This document shows positions 34,419-44,219 of a DNA stretch of 64,000 nt, one piece after another; positions within the stretch are counted from its first letter, which is position 1, and each line of letters starts with the position of its first letter. This DNA is from Clostridiales bacterium (lineage in GTDB: Bacteria > Bacillota > Clostridia > Lachnospirales > Lachnospiraceae). The notes under the pieces are model-generated. The model was given only the letters and a program-made list of their open reading frames with translations. It did not search any database and was not told where the DNA came from. The stretch spans positions 1 to 64,000 of the forward strand of contig JAJBVD010000088.1 in NCBI GenBank assembly GCA_020859985.1, read 5' to 3'. The translations under genes and the position numbers were made by a program.

Positions 34419-35749
34419 TTATCCTGTCCTTCCTTTCGGTTTTTAAACTCATTGTATTTTCTGAAACAAAATGATTTCAATGTGACAGCAGTAGTTTTGG
34501 TATCCCGCCAGACTTCCATGGGCGAACGCCTCTGGGCGATCGTTTTTTTCTTTGAGGACTCTTCTGACAGATAGACCAGCTGGTTATTTTCATCGATATG
34601 GTCGACAGCCACATAAGCCATGGAATCTGTGGGGAGATTCTGGCTGGCAAGCTCCGCTTCTACGATCCGTTTGATGATGTAATAGATCGTGGCAAAGATT
34701 GGAACGCCGACGATCATACCGATGACACCAAGAAGCTGACTGAAGATCAGAATCGAGACAATGACCCAGAACGCGGATACGCCGGTCGAGTTGCCGAGGA
34801 TGCGCGGCCCGATGATATTGCCGTCAATCTGCTGCAGGATCAGGATAAAGATCACGAACACCAGACATTCCCAGGGCTGCACGAACAGCAGCAGGATCGC
34901 ACAGGGAATCGCGCCAATGAACGGCCCGAATACCGGGATAATGTTGGTGACGCCGATGACAACACTGATCAGCAGCACATAAGGAATATTGAGAATGGAC
35001 AGGCAGATAAAGCAGATCACGCCGACAATCGCCGAATCGATGATCTTGCCGGTAATAAATCCGCTGAAGATCAGGTTTGCCTGTCTGGCAACGTCCAGAA
35101 TCCAGGTGGCTGCTTTCCTGTGGTGACAGATTGAGTACAGCAGCTTTTTGGCCTGTCCGATAAAACGCTCTTTCGACATTTGCGCATAGACCAGTACGAT
35201 CAACGCGACAAAGAGATTTACAATTCCGGAGATCAGATTGATGAAGCTCTGCGTGATGGTATTGAAGGTCTTATCCAGATTTGTATTCACCCAGTCTGTG
35301 GCGAAATTAATCGCGTTGAGAATGTAGTCGTATACCTGCGGGTTCCATTCATTGACCTTGTCCAGATAACTGTTGAAGGTGCTCTGCATGCCTGGGAGAT
35401 CGCTTAAGAGACCATTGATGGTTTCAAAAAGACGCGGAACCAGGCGGTTGAAGATCAAAAACAGAAGCAGCGCGATCAGAGCCAGTACTGCGGCGAGAGT
35501 CAGTACGCGGGCAGCAGTCTGCCCAACGTTGTGCTTTCGCAGATACTTCTCACCGGAAACGATGATCGGATCCAGCACATAGGCAAAGCCAAGACCAAGC
35601 CAGATCGAGGCCAGCGCGCTGAACATGGAATTGATGCCCTTCATAATGGAAGCGCCATTCTGTAATATAAAATAAAAAGCTATCACAGCCGCCAATGTAA
35701 GAAAAATGGTGCTGCACCAGACGATTGCTTTTTTCCAGGTATTTTTCAT
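34415..35749 (-). CDS. AI-2E family transporter
   Basis: A 444-aa membrane protein of the PF01594 family (TqsA and relatives; some members export AI-2, others act as Na+/H+ antiporters). There are about eight transmembrane segments with the conserved 'VIGVTNIIPVFGPFIGAIP' and 'QQIDGNIIGPRILGNSTGVSAFW' in the C-terminal half. A charged cytoplasmic tail of about 75 residues follows. The ATG at 35749 follows AGGACAGGA; an upstream in-frame start at 35806 lacks a site and lies in the promoter. The gene overlaps luxS by 4 bp, which supports AI-2 export by this member. Confidence 0.92.
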   Translation of the reverse strand: MKNTWKKAIVWCSTIFLTLAAVIAFYFILQNGASIMKGINSMFSALASIWLGLGFAYVLDPIIVSGEKYLRKHNVGQTAARVLTLAAVLALIALLLFLIFNRLVPRLFETINGLLSDLPGMQSTFNSYLDKVNEWNPQVYDYILNAINFATDWVNTNLDKTFNTITQSFINLISGIVNLFVALIVLVYAQMSKERFIGQAKKLLYSICHHRKAATWILDVARQANLIFSGFITGKIIDSAIVGVICFICLSILNIPYVLLISVVIGVTNIIPVFGPFIGAIPCAILLLFVQPWECLVFVIFILILQQIDGNIIGPRILGNSTGVSAFWVIVSILIFSQLLGVIGMIVGVPIFATIYYIIKRIVEAELASQNLPTDSMAYVAVDHIDENNQLVYLSEESSKKKTIAQRRSPMEVWRDTKTTAVTLKSFCFRKYNEFKNRKEGQDK

Positions 35750-35777
35750 AAAAGCTGTTCCTGTCCTTTCCGCAGTG

Positions 35778-35806
35778 ATTATAACGCAAGGATTTTTGCT
35801 TTGCAA
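35778..35806 (-). promoter_or_regulatory. Promoter of the AI-2E/luxS operon
   Basis: On the minus strand: TTGCAA (35806-35801), a 17-bp spacer and a perfect TATAAT (35783-35778). Confidence 0.8.
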
Positions 35807-35961
35807 TGTATTTTCTGAACAGATGGGGAAATTCTGAACGAGATTTTTCGGGAGTAATGTGGTAAATATCCTTTCCAGACGCTGGAAAATGTGATAGGAT
35901 AAACAATAAACCGAAAAAATTTCGGATATTTCTAAACTAACAAAAATCAGGAGGATTTCTC

Positions 35962-38900
35962 ATGCCAAAGAGAACAGATATCCACAAAGTATTGATCATT
36001 GGATCCGGTCCGATTATCATTGGTCAGGCCTGCGAATTTGATTATTCCGGTACGCAGGCGTGCAAAGCATTGAAAAAACTGGGATACGAGATTGTACTGG
36101 TCAACTCTAATCCGGCGACGATCATGACAGATCCGGAGATTGCGGACGTCACCTATATTGAACCGCTGAATGTGACGCGGCTGGAGCAGATCATCGAGAA
36201 GGAACGACCGGATGCATTGCTTCCGAACCTCGGAGGACAGTCAGGCCTGAATCTTTGCGCTGAGCTTGCGAATGCAGGTGTTCTGGAAAAATATAACGTA
36301 CAGGTGATAGGCGTTCAGGTGGATGCAATTGAGCGCGGTGAGGATCGCATTGCGTTTAAAAATACCATGAACGCACTTGGCATCGAGATGGCCAGAAGCC
36401 AGGTGTCTTACAGCGTGGAGGAGGCGCTTGCGATTGCGGACGAACTGGGCTACCCTGTTGTTTTGCGTCCGGCTTATACAATGGGCGGAGCCGGCGGCGG
36501 CCTCGTCTATAATAAGGAAGAATTAAAGACCGTATGTGCCCGCGGTCTGCAGGCAAGTCTGGTCGGACAGGTGCTCGTAGAGGAGTCTGTTCTGGGCTGG
36601 GAAGAGCTGGAGCTTGAGGTGATCCGTGATAAAGATAATAACATGATCACCGTCTGCTTTATCGAAAACATTGACCCGATGGGCGTGCACACCGGAGATT
36701 CATTTTGCGCGGCTCCTATGCTGACTATTTCTGAGGAGGTGCAGAAGCGTCTGCAGGAGCAGGCGTACAAGATCGTGGAGTCTGTGCAGGTGATCGGCGG
36801 TACAAATGTACAGTTTGCCCATGATCCGAAGACGGACCGGATTGTTGTGATCGAGATCAACCCTCGTACCTCCCGTTCCTCCGCCCTGGCATCAAAAGCA
36901 ACCGGTTTCCCGATCGCGCTCATTTCCGCGATGCTGGCGAGCGGACTGACACTTTCGGAGATTCCCTGCGGGAAATATGGTACACTGGATAAATATGTGC
37001 CGGATGGAGACTATGTCGTCATTAAATTTGCCCGTTGGGCGTTTGAAAAATTTAAGGGTGTGGAAGACAAGCTCGGAACGCAGATGCGTGCGGTCGGAGA
37101 GGTCATGAGCATAGGAAAGACATATAAGGAAGCTTTCCAGAAAGCCATTCGTTCTCTGGAGATTGGCCGTTACGGTCTCGGGCACGCGAAGGATTTTGAC
37201 AAAAAGACGAAAGAGGAATTGCTTTCCATGCTGATCACACCTTCCAGTGAGCGCCATTTCATTATGTATGAGGCGCTGCGCAAGGGAGCGACCGTGGAAG
37301 AGATTCATGAGATTACGAAGGTAAAGACTTATTTCATCGAACAGATGAAGGAGCTGGTGGAAGAGGAGGAAGCTCTCAGTGCAGGAAGAGGAAGCCTTCC
37401 GTCTGATGAAGCCTTGATTTCCGCGAAAAAAGACGGCTTTTCGGATAAATACCTGAGTCAGCTTCTGGACGTTTCAGAGGACGCTGTCCGCAGCCGCCGT
37501 CTGGAGCTTGGTGTGGAGGAAGCCTGGGAGGGCGTACATGTAAGCGGTACGAAGGACAGTGCTTACTATTTCTCGACCTACAATGCAGCAGATAAAAATC
37601 CGGTCTCACAGGGAAAACCGAAGATTATGATCCTGGGCGGCGGACCGAACCGTATCGGTCAGGGTATCGAGTTTGATTATTGCTGCGTACACGCTTCCTG
37701 GGCATTGAAAAAGCTTGGTTTCGAGACTATCATCGTCAACTGCAATCCTGAGACTGTGTCCACAGATTACGACACCTCAGATAAGCTGTATTTTGAGCCG
37801 CTGACTCTTGAGGATGTCCTGAGCATCTATCATAAAGAAAAACCGCTCGGCGTTATCGCACAGTTTGGCGGGCAGACACCGCTGAATCTGGCTGCTGATC
37901 TGGAACGGAACGGCGTGAAGATCTTAGGGACCGCTCCGGAGGTCATTGATCTGGCGGAAGACCGTGACCGGTTCCGCGCAATGATGGAGAAGCTGGACAT
38001 TCCGATGCCGGAATCCGGTATGGCGGTCAATGTTGAGGAAGCAAAGGCGATTGCTGCAAAGATTGGTTATCCTGTTATGGTTCGTCCATCCTATGTTCTC
38101 GGCGGAAGAGGAATGGAAGTCGTTTACGACGATGAGAGTATGGAGAACTATATGGCGGCTGCAGTCGGTGTGACACCGGACCGACCGATCCTGATCGACC
38201 GTTTCCTGAATCACGCACTGGAGTGTGAAGCGGACGCGATCTGTGATGGGACGCATGCTTTTGTGCCGGCAGTGATGGAGCACATTGAGCTTGCCGGAAT
38301 TCATTCGGGCGACTCTGCGTGTATCCTTCCTTCCGTCCATATTTCAGAAAAAAATGTTCAGACGATTAAGGAATACACGAAAAAAATTGCTCAGGAAATG
38401 CACGTCCGGGGCCTGATGAATATGCAGTATGCGATTGAGAACGATCGTGTGTTTGTACTTGAAGCGAATCCGCGTGCATCCCGGACGGTGCCGCTGGTAT
38501 CAAAGGTGTGCAACATTCGTATGGTGCCGATTGCCACGGATATTATAACCTCCGAACTCACCGGACGGACGTCGCCGGTACCTGCTTTGAAGGAACAGAA
38601 CATCCCGAATTATGGCGTCAAAGAAGCGGTATTCCCATTCAACATGTTCCCCGAGGTCGATCCGCTGCTCGGACCGGAAATGCGCTCGACCGGAGAAGTA
38701 TTGGGGCTTTCCAGATCCTATGGTGAAGCTTTTTATAAAGCACAGGAGGCAACGCAGACAAAGCTGCCGCTTGAAGGCACTGTGCTGATCTCTGTCAGTG
38801 GAAAAGACAAGCCGGAGGTAGTGGAGATTGCGCATAGCTTTGCGGAAGATGGGTTTAAAATACTGGCGACTGGAACGACATACGATCTGCTGACAGTGAA

Positions 38901-39192
38901 TGGCATTGTCGCTGAAAAGGTAAAGAAGCTGTACGAGGGCAGGCCGAACATTCTTGATCTGATCACAAATGGCGATATCGACCTGATCGTGAATACGCCG
39001 GTCGGCAAAGAGAGCGCTCACGACGACAGCTACCTGCGGAAAGCAGCGATCAAAGCGAAAATTCCGTACATGACGACCATGGCAGCTGCACGTGTAACCG
39101 CGCAGGGCATCAAATACGTGAAAGAACACGGGAATGGTGAGGTGAAATCCCTGCAGGAAATCCACGGTGAGATCACGGAAGCAACGGATTAA
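35962..39192 (+). CDS. carB: Carbamoyl-phosphate synthase, large subunit
   Basis: A 1076-aa enzyme of full length that makes carbamoyl phosphate for pyrimidine and arginine synthesis, using ammonia from the CarA glutaminase. Two ATP-grasp halves are visible, each opening with a carboxyphosphate loop ('IGSGPIIIGQACEFDYSG' and 'LGGGPNRIGQGIEFDY'), and a C-terminal MGS-like allosteric domain (about 930-1070). AGGAGG lies 9 nt before the ATG. Just upstream are two small hairpins (TTTCCAG/CTGGAAA, 35872-35888; CCGAAA/TTTCGG, 35911-35925) that could affect expression. carA is not in the window, unlike the common carAB arrangement. Its last 20 bp overlap the convergent LysR gene. Confidence 0.97.
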   Translation: MPKRTDIHKVLIIGSGPIIIGQACEFDYSGTQACKALKKLGYEIVLVNSNPATIMTDPEIADVTYIEPLNVTRLEQIIEKERPDALLPNLGGQSGLNLCAELANAGVLEKYNVQVIGVQVDAIERGEDRIAFKNTMNALGIEMARSQVSYSVEEALAIADELGYPVVLRPAYTMGGAGGGLVYNKEELKTVCARGLQASLVGQVLVEESVLGWEELELEVIRDKDNNMITVCFIENIDPMGVHTGDSFCAAPMLTISEEVQKRLQEQAYKIVESVQVIGGTNVQFAHDPKTDRIVVIEINPRTSRSSALASKATGFPIALISAMLASGLTLSEIPCGKYGTLDKYVPDGDYVVIKFARWAFEKFKGVEDKLGTQMRAVGEVMSIGKTYKEAFQKAIRSLEIGRYGLGHAKDFDKKTKEELLSMLITPSSERHFIMYEALRKGATVEEIHEITKVKTYFIEQMKELVEEEEALSAGRGSLPSDEALISAKKDGFSDKYLSQLLDVSEDAVRSRRLELGVEEAWEGVHVSGTKDSAYYFSTYNAADKNPVSQGKPKIMILGGGPNRIGQGIEFDYCCVHASWALKKLGFETIIVNCNPETVSTDYDTSDKLYFEPLTLEDVLSIYHKEKPLGVIAQFGGQTPLNLAADLERNGVKILGTAPEVIDLAEDRDRFRAMMEKLDIPMPESGMAVNVEEAKAIAAKIGYPVMVRPSYVLGGRGMEVVYDDESMENYMAAAVGVTPDRPILIDRFLNHALECEADAICDGTHAFVPAVMEHIELAGIHSGDSACILPSVHISEKNVQTIKEYTKKIAQEMHVRGLMNMQYAIENDRVFVLEANPRASRTVPLVSKVCNIRMVPIATDIITSELTGRTSPVPALKEQNIPNYGVKEAVFPFNMFPEVDPLLGPEMRSTGEVLGLSRSYGEAFYKAQEATQTKLPLEGTVLISVSGKDKPEVVEIAHSFAEDGFKILATGTTYDLLTVNGIVAEKVKKLYEGRPNILDLITNGDIDLIVNTPVGKESAHDDSYLRKAAIKAKIPYMTTMAAARVTAQGIKYVKEHGNGEVKSLQEIHGEITEATD

Positions 39193-40048
39193 TATTTTTG
39201 CCGAAAAACCACTCGATCTTTTCTTTCATATCGGCATACTTCAGATATACGATGTTGAACTCGCGGACGATGCGGTCGTCCTGCAGCCGGAATTTGGCCA
39301 GCTGCGGATCGCTGTCCGCGAGTACGTTGTATACGAAGGAAATGCCGTAGCCTTCGCGCACCAAATCGAGAATTACCTTGAAGCTGGAAATACAGATGCG
39401 GTGTCGGAACCGATTTAATGATTCGTTGTAGCCAAGAAGCTCCTGCTCCAGGATGGCACGCGTGCCGGAACCGTCCTCGCGGTGGATGATGGTCTCACTA
39501 AGCAGTTCATCCATGGAGACGTTTTTGCCTGCAAATGGATGATCCCTGCGGCAGATGCCGACAAACGGCTCTTTGCGCAGCAGGATCGAGTCAAAGTGTT
39601 CCTTGTCAAAAAATCCTTCCACTACCGCGAAATCGAGGCGGTCTTCCTCCAGCTCACGCAAAAGGTGTTCGGTATTGTCCACGAGAAAGTCCAGTGAATT
39701 CTCCGGATTGTCCAGAAAGCGGTGAATGTATTCTGTCAGAAAATAATCGCCTATGGTCTTTGTCGCGCCAACCCGAAGGGCGTGTACGTTACTTTTTTTC
39801 TGCAGCTTTTCCCGAAGCATCTGATCCTGATAGCGCACGGCGCGGGCATAGGTCTCCAGCGTGGTGGCAGCTTCCGTCTTTTCCAGTCTGCGGTTGGCAT
39901 AGGAAAACAGCTTGCAGCCGTATTCCTCCTCCAGATGATGAATCTGCTGCGTGACGGCAGGCTGTGTCAGGTGAAGAAGCTCCGCGGTTTTTCGATAGCT
40001 GCCGCATTCGCAAAGAGTCAGAAAGGTTTCCATACGATAATCTAACAT
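39173..40048 (-). CDS. LysR-family transcriptional regulator
   Basis: About 291 aa. The N-terminal winged helix-turn-helix reads 'METFLTLCECGSYRKTAELLHLTQPAVTQQIHHLE', and the C-terminal two-lobe effector domain follows (about 85-285). It is divergent from the sulfur-redox fusion gene at 40182, the usual arrangement of a LysR regulator with its target. The 133-bp gap is AT-rich and holds the target promoter. The ligand is unknown; a sulfur compound is a fair guess from the neighbour. The start at 40048 gives AAAGGA a 9-nt spacing; earlier starts leave none. The 3' end overlaps carB by 20 bp. Confidence 0.92.
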   Translation of the reverse strand: MLDYRMETFLTLCECGSYRKTAELLHLTQPAVTQQIHHLEEEYGCKLFSYANRRLEKTEAATTLETYARAVRYQDQMLREKLQKKSNVHALRVGATKTIGDYFLTEYIHRFLDNPENSLDFLVDNTEHLLRELEEDRLDFAVVEGFFDKEHFDSILLRKEPFVGICRRDHPFAGKNVSMDELLSETIIHREDGSGTRAILEQELLGYNESLNRFRHRICISSFKVILDLVREGYGISFVYNVLADSDPQLAKFRLQDDRIVREFNIVYLKYADMKEKIEWFFGKNINPLLP

Positions 40049-40099
40049 ATCATTCATTCCTTTATAAAAACAAATTATCATTACATAAATAACATTAAA

Positions 40100-40128
40100 T
40101 TGATTTTATCATCGGACAGGCCTATAAT
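40100..40128 (+). promoter_or_regulatory. Promoter of the CoADR/sulfite-reductase fusion gene
   Basis: TTGATT (40100-40105), a 17-bp spacer and a perfect TATAAT (40123-40128) in the intergenic space shared with the LysR gene. Confidence 0.8.
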
Positions 40129-40181
40129 CAAGAAAAAAAGTGACTGTGGTAATTAGAACAGACACAAAAAGGAGTCGGACT

Positions 40182-42782
40182 ATGAATGTTGTAGTAATCG
40201 GCGGTGTGGCCGCCGGCACGAAGACCGCCGCGAAGCTGAAGCGTCAGGATCGCAGCGCAAGGGTCACTGTTTACACGAAAAGCCGTGACATCTCCTATGC
40301 AGGCTGTGGTCTGCCTTATTATGTAGGCGGCAGCATTGAGACACGGGAGGATCTGATCGTCAACACGCCGGAGAGCTTTGCGAAGCTGACAGGCGTAGAG
40401 GTGCGCACCGGAATGGAAGCTGTCTGCGTAAACGCAGCCTGTAAGACGGTGACCTTCTCAAATGGAGAGAGCGTTTCTTATGACAAGCTGGTCATTGCCA
40501 CCGGCGCGGTTCCTTTCGTACCGAATGTACCGGGAAAAGATCTGCCGGGCGTCTTTACCATGCGAACTCCGGACGATGCGATCGGACTTCGCGCATATGC
40601 GGAAGAAAACGCATGTAAGAGCGCCGTGGTCGTGGGCGGCGGCTTTATCGGCCTGGAGATTGCGGAGAATCTGATGGCAAAAGGCCTGAAGGTCACGGTT
40701 GTCGATATGGCTTCTCAGGTGATGCCGAATCTGTTTGATGCGGAAGTGGCCGCATACATAAAGCGGAAGCTGCAGGCGAAGGGCATGCGGATCGTCACCG
40801 GCGCTGGACTGGAAGAGGTGCTGGGACAGGATAAGGCGACGGGTATCCGCACGAGTGTCGGCAGCTTCGAGGGCGATGTGGTCGTTCTGGCAATCGGCGT
40901 GCGTCCGGCGACGGAATTCCTTGCGGATTCCGGCTTTGAGATGAACCGCGGAACCTTGGTTGTAGATAAATATCAGCGGACGAATCTTGACGATGTTTAC
41001 GCAGTCGGCGACTGCGCGCAGGTATTTAACCGCGTGACCGGCAAGGGACAGTGGTCCGCGATGGGTTCCACGGCCAATATTACCGGGCGTATCCTGGCGA
41101 AAAACATGACCGGAGCAAATGTTTCCTATGGCGGCTGCCTTGGCACCGGTGTAGTGAAGCTTGCGGACGACCTGAATGCCGGACGCACTGGACTTACGGA
41201 AGCGCAGGCAAAGGATGCGGGATACGATGTCATCACAGCAACCTGTGTCACGGACGACAAGGCGCATTATTATCCGGATTCAGATATATTCGTAACAAAA
41301 CTGATCGCAGATAAAACGACGCATGCGCTGCTGGGTATTCAGGTGCTCGGCTCCGGAGCGGTGGACAAGATGGTTGACATCGCTGTGACCGGCATTTCCG
41401 CAGGCCTGAAGCTGGAGGATTTTGATTCGATGGATTTTGCCTATGCACCGCCATTTTCCACGGCGATCCATCCGTTCGTACAGGCCTGCTACATTCTGGA
41501 AAATAAGATCAGCGGCGAATACGAGAGCTTTACACCGGCTGAGTACGCGGCAGGAAAAGCGAAAGGATATCAGGTCATCGACGTACATCCGAAGGCCACG
41601 ATTCCGGGAGCAAAATGGGTCGACCTCACAGCGGTGAGTGAAGCAGCAGGAGTTTCCGCAAATGGCAGCGCAGAAGCAAAAGAAATCAAAGGCTTTGAAG
41701 GCATTGCCAAAGACGCAAAGCTGCTTCTGGTCTGTGCGAAGGGCAAGCGCGGCTATTTCCTGCAGAATCGCCTGAAGGCACTGGGCTTTACTAATACGAA
41801 AGCACTCGAAGGCGGCGCTTTTGTCAATACGGTAAAGGTAGAATTTAGCGGTACGATTCCGGCAGAAGAGATCAAGCGTGTGAAAGGGCTTGGCTGCCTG
41901 CAGGATAAGCGCTATCCGGATGTGTTCAATGTCCGCGTGATCACCCGCAACGGTAAGATCACAGCGGAAGAGCATCGTGTGATCGCAGAGGCATCCGAAC
42001 GTTTTGGTTCGGGCGCGGTGACCATGACCACCCGTCTGACGCTGGAGATTCAGGGCGTGAAGTACACGAATATCCAGCCGCTGATCGAATTCCTGAATGA
42101 GCATGGACTTTCCACCGGCGGAACCGGCTCTCTGGTGCGCCCGGTTGTTTCCTGCAAGGGTACGACCTGCCAGTACGGTCTGATCGATACATTTGGACTT
42201 TCTGAGCGCCTGCATGAGAAATTCTATGTGGGTTACCATGGCGTGACGCTGCCGCACAAATTCAAGATCGCGGTCGGCGGCTGCCCGAATAATTGTGTAA
42301 AGCCGAACCTGAACGATCTGGGTATCGTCGGTCAGAGAGTACCGACAGTAGACTTCAGCAAATGCCACGGCTGTAAGAAATGTAAGGTAGAAGACGCCTG
42401 CCCGATCAAGGTCGCAAAAGTTGAGGATGGAAAGATCCAGATCGATCCGAATGTCTGCAATAACTGCGGACGCTGCAAGGACAAGTGCGTATTCGGCGCG
42501 ATTGATTATCAGGATGGCTACCGTATCTACATCGGCGGACGCTGGGGCAAGAAGGTGGCGCACGGCGAACCGCTGCCGAAGGTCTTTACCTCCGAGGAAG
42601 AGGTCATGAATGTAGTCGAGAACGCGATCCTGCTGTTCCGCGACGAGGGACTCTCCGGAGAACGTTTTGCCGATACCGTGACACGGCTTGGCTTTGATAA
42701 GGTCAGCGAGAAGCTTCTGGAAAATAAGATCGACAAGGAAGCAGTTCTGAAGAAGATCGTCAAGGGCGGCGCAACCTGCTAA
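40182..42782 (+). CDS. Four-module fusion: CoA-disulfide reductase, rhodanese, siroheme sulfite/nitrite reductase, 2x[4Fe-4S] ferredoxin
   Basis: An 866-aa cytoplasmic redox protein. Residues 1-445 are a CoA-disulfide/polysulfide-reductase-type flavoprotein with dinucleotide loops ('VVIGGVAAGTKTA', 'VVVGGGFIGLEIA') and active Cys42 ('SYAGCGLPYY'). Residues about 450-550 are a rhodanese domain with Cys518 ('LLLVCAKGKRG'). Residues about 575-720 are a sulfite/nitrite-reductase half with siroheme/[4Fe-4S] cysteines C658, C663, C701 and C705 ('CKGTTC', 'GGCPNNC'). Residues 725-775 carry two ferredoxin clusters (C728, C731, C734, C740; C759, C762, C765, C769). The order implies electron flow from NAD(P)H through FAD and Fe-S clusters to siroheme, with the rhodanese handling sulfane sulfur; the substrate is inferred, not known. 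AGGAG lies 8 nt before the ATG at 40182; the earlier frame start lacks a site. Confidence 0.92.
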   Translation: MNVVVIGGVAAGTKTAAKLKRQDRSARVTVYTKSRDISYAGCGLPYYVGGSIETREDLIVNTPESFAKLTGVEVRTGMEAVCVNAACKTVTFSNGESVSYDKLVIATGAVPFVPNVPGKDLPGVFTMRTPDDAIGLRAYAEENACKSAVVVGGGFIGLEIAENLMAKGLKVTVVDMASQVMPNLFDAEVAAYIKRKLQAKGMRIVTGAGLEEVLGQDKATGIRTSVGSFEGDVVVLAIGVRPATEFLADSGFEMNRGTLVVDKYQRTNLDDVYAVGDCAQVFNRVTGKGQWSAMGSTANITGRILAKNMTGANVSYGGCLGTGVVKLADDLNAGRTGLTEAQAKDAGYDVITATCVTDDKAHYYPDSDIFVTKLIADKTTHALLGIQVLGSGAVDKMVDIAVTGISAGLKLEDFDSMDFAYAPPFSTAIHPFVQACYILENKISGEYESFTPAEYAAGKAKGYQVIDVHPKATIPGAKWVDLTAVSEAAGVSANGSAEAKEIKGFEGIAKDAKLLLVCAKGKRGYFLQNRLKALGFTNTKALEGGAFVNTVKVEFSGTIPAEEIKRVKGLGCLQDKRYPDVFNVRVITRNGKITAEEHRVIAEASERFGSGAVTMTTRLTLEIQGVKYTNIQPLIEFLNEHGLSTGGTGSLVRPVVSCKGTTCQYGLIDTFGLSERLHEKFYVGYHGVTLPHKFKIAVGGCPNNCVKPNLNDLGIVGQRVPTVDFSKCHGCKKCKVEDACPIKVAKVEDGKIQIDPNVCNNCGRCKDKCVFGAIDYQDGYRIYIGGRWGKKVAHGEPLPKVFTSEEEVMNVVENAILLFRDEGLSGERFADTVTRLGFDKVSEKLLENKIDKEAVLKKIVKGGATC

Positions 42783-42831
42783 ACAAAGTTCTTAACAGAC
42801 AAAGCTTTTTAATATGAAATATGTTATGTAT

Positions 42832-42866
42832 GATGGGCCTGACAGCGATGTCAGGCTCATCGTTTT
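42832..42866 (+). terminator. Terminator of the sulfur-redox fusion gene
   Basis: A 13-position stem (GATGGGCCTGACA / TGTCAGGCTCATC, one mismatch) with a GCGA loop, followed by GTTTTT. From here to 43137 no gene or clear signal is seen. Confidence 0.9.
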
Positions 42867-43137
42867 TCCTGCATATGAGCTGCTATTATATGCGGATTGT
42901 CATTTTATACTGCTTTTGGATGTTCGTTTAGAGAAGCTCCTTTCAAAATATTACCTGGCTTTTACACGGCCTTCACAAATAAATAAGAAAATAATGCTTC
43001 TCTATCACATGAGAGTATGATATAAATGGAAAGAGCATAAGTGGATCTTTTGTAACAGACTGATGAATCAGCGCCTAGATTAGTGAGAATATTTAAAATC
43101 CAGGCAATTTACAGATATGCTCAGGGGAGGACGGGTT

Positions 43138-44106
43138 ATGTGCATATGGAACAGAGCAGACTTAAAAGCACGGGCGAAATCAGCGATCAGCCGCAACTAT
43201 TGGAGATGTGTGGTTGTGGCACTGATACTCGTGCTTTTTGTTGCACAGGAAAACAACAGCAGCAACGACAATACTTCTGACAGCGGAACGTATGGGGAGA
43301 CGACAGAGTACTGGTCGGATGACTGGTATGAGGAATTTGATTCCGGCCTGGATGCTTTTTACGTAGATGACGAGGAATATGATCTTGAAGATGAGGAATA
43401 CGGAGAATATGAAGATGTCAGCGGAACCATCGAATATACCTCCGGCATATTTTCCGGTTTCGGATGGGCAAAACTTCCGGTGAGAATCGGAAAATCCATC
43501 CTGTATTTTACAATTCCGTTCGCACGAGGGCTTTTGTGGTTTTTCCAGACGAGCACAGGAGTGATCCTTTCCATCGGGCTGATCGCTCTGTCCCTGACAT
43601 GGGGGATTCTGATTTCACCATTGCTGGAGGTCGGCGGCTGCCGATTCTTCGTGGATAATGCGTATACTACCTATGCGGGGCAGAATTCCGGAATGGAAGA
43701 ACCGGCACGCTGCGGGCTATTGCTTTCTGCATTTCGCAGCGGAATCTGGTCAAATGCGGTCTGGACGCAGTTTTTGAAAAATCTCTATACGTTTCTGTGG
43801 TCACTGCTGTTTGTCATTCCGGGGATCGTGAAATCCTACGAGTACCGCATGATTCCCTGGCTCCTTGCGGATTATCCGGATATGCCTGCAGAAGAAGCAT
43901 TCCGGATCAGCAAGGAGATGATGTACGGGAATAAATGGGATACCTTCGTACTGGAATTGTCGTTCTTCTTATGGGATATTCTGAACTCTGTGACCTTTGG
44001 CATTGTTGGTCTGTTTTTCGTGAATCCCTACAAATACGCGACAAGGGCGGAGCTGTATCTTACGCTGAAGGAGTGGTATTTTACTTTGGAGAACCATCAG
44101 GAGTAA
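43138..44106 (+). CDS. DUF975-family membrane protein with acidic insertion
   Basis: A 322-aa protein whose start ATG is 7 nt after GGAGG. The N-terminus 'ADLKARAKSAISRNYWRCV' and the C-terminal 'VKSYEYRMIPWLLADYPDMPAEEAFRISK' are hallmarks of DUF975, a Firmicute integral membrane family of unknown function. After the first transmembrane helix lies an unusual segment of about 60 residues rich in Asp, Glu, Tyr and Ser ('DDEEYDLEDEEYGEYEDV'). Three or four further hydrophobic segments follow. The acidic stretch would face one side of the membrane and could bind cations. It is a single-gene unit. A weak hairpin (about 44141-44182) follows. Confidence 0.85.
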   Translation: MCIWNRADLKARAKSAISRNYWRCVVVALILVLFVAQENNSSNDNTSDSGTYGETTEYWSDDWYEEFDSGLDAFYVDDEEYDLEDEEYGEYEDVSGTIEYTSGIFSGFGWAKLPVRIGKSILYFTIPFARGLLWFFQTSTGVILSIGLIALSLTWGILISPLLEVGGCRFFVDNAYTTYAGQNSGMEEPARCGLLLSAFRSGIWSNAVWTQFLKNLYTFLWSLLFVIPGIVKSYEYRMIPWLLADYPDMPAEEAFRISKEMMYGNKWDTFVLELSFFLWDILNSVTFGIVGLFFVNPYKYATRAELYLTLKEWYFTLENHQE

Positions 44107-44219
44107 AATCGTTCCCCGAGTGCTGCGCTGCAGCGAAACTGTCCCTGATTTTCAGTGATTTACAGTGAAATCCGGGACAACTTCTGCGCCCTGACTCGTG
44201 GGATTAAATCCATGAGATC

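Noticed and set aside
41280-42563. A 427-codon minus-strand open frame opposite the sulfur-redox fusion
   Set aside because: It is antisense to a gene with intact cofactor motifs; no start signal or family match.
42814-43020. A 68-codon plus-strand frame after the sulfur-redox gene
   Set aside because: It reads straight through a strong terminator hairpin and has no ribosome site.
44141-44182. Terminator after the DUF975 gene
   Set aside because: An imperfect GTCCC/GGGAC hairpin exists but has internal mismatches and no T-run.
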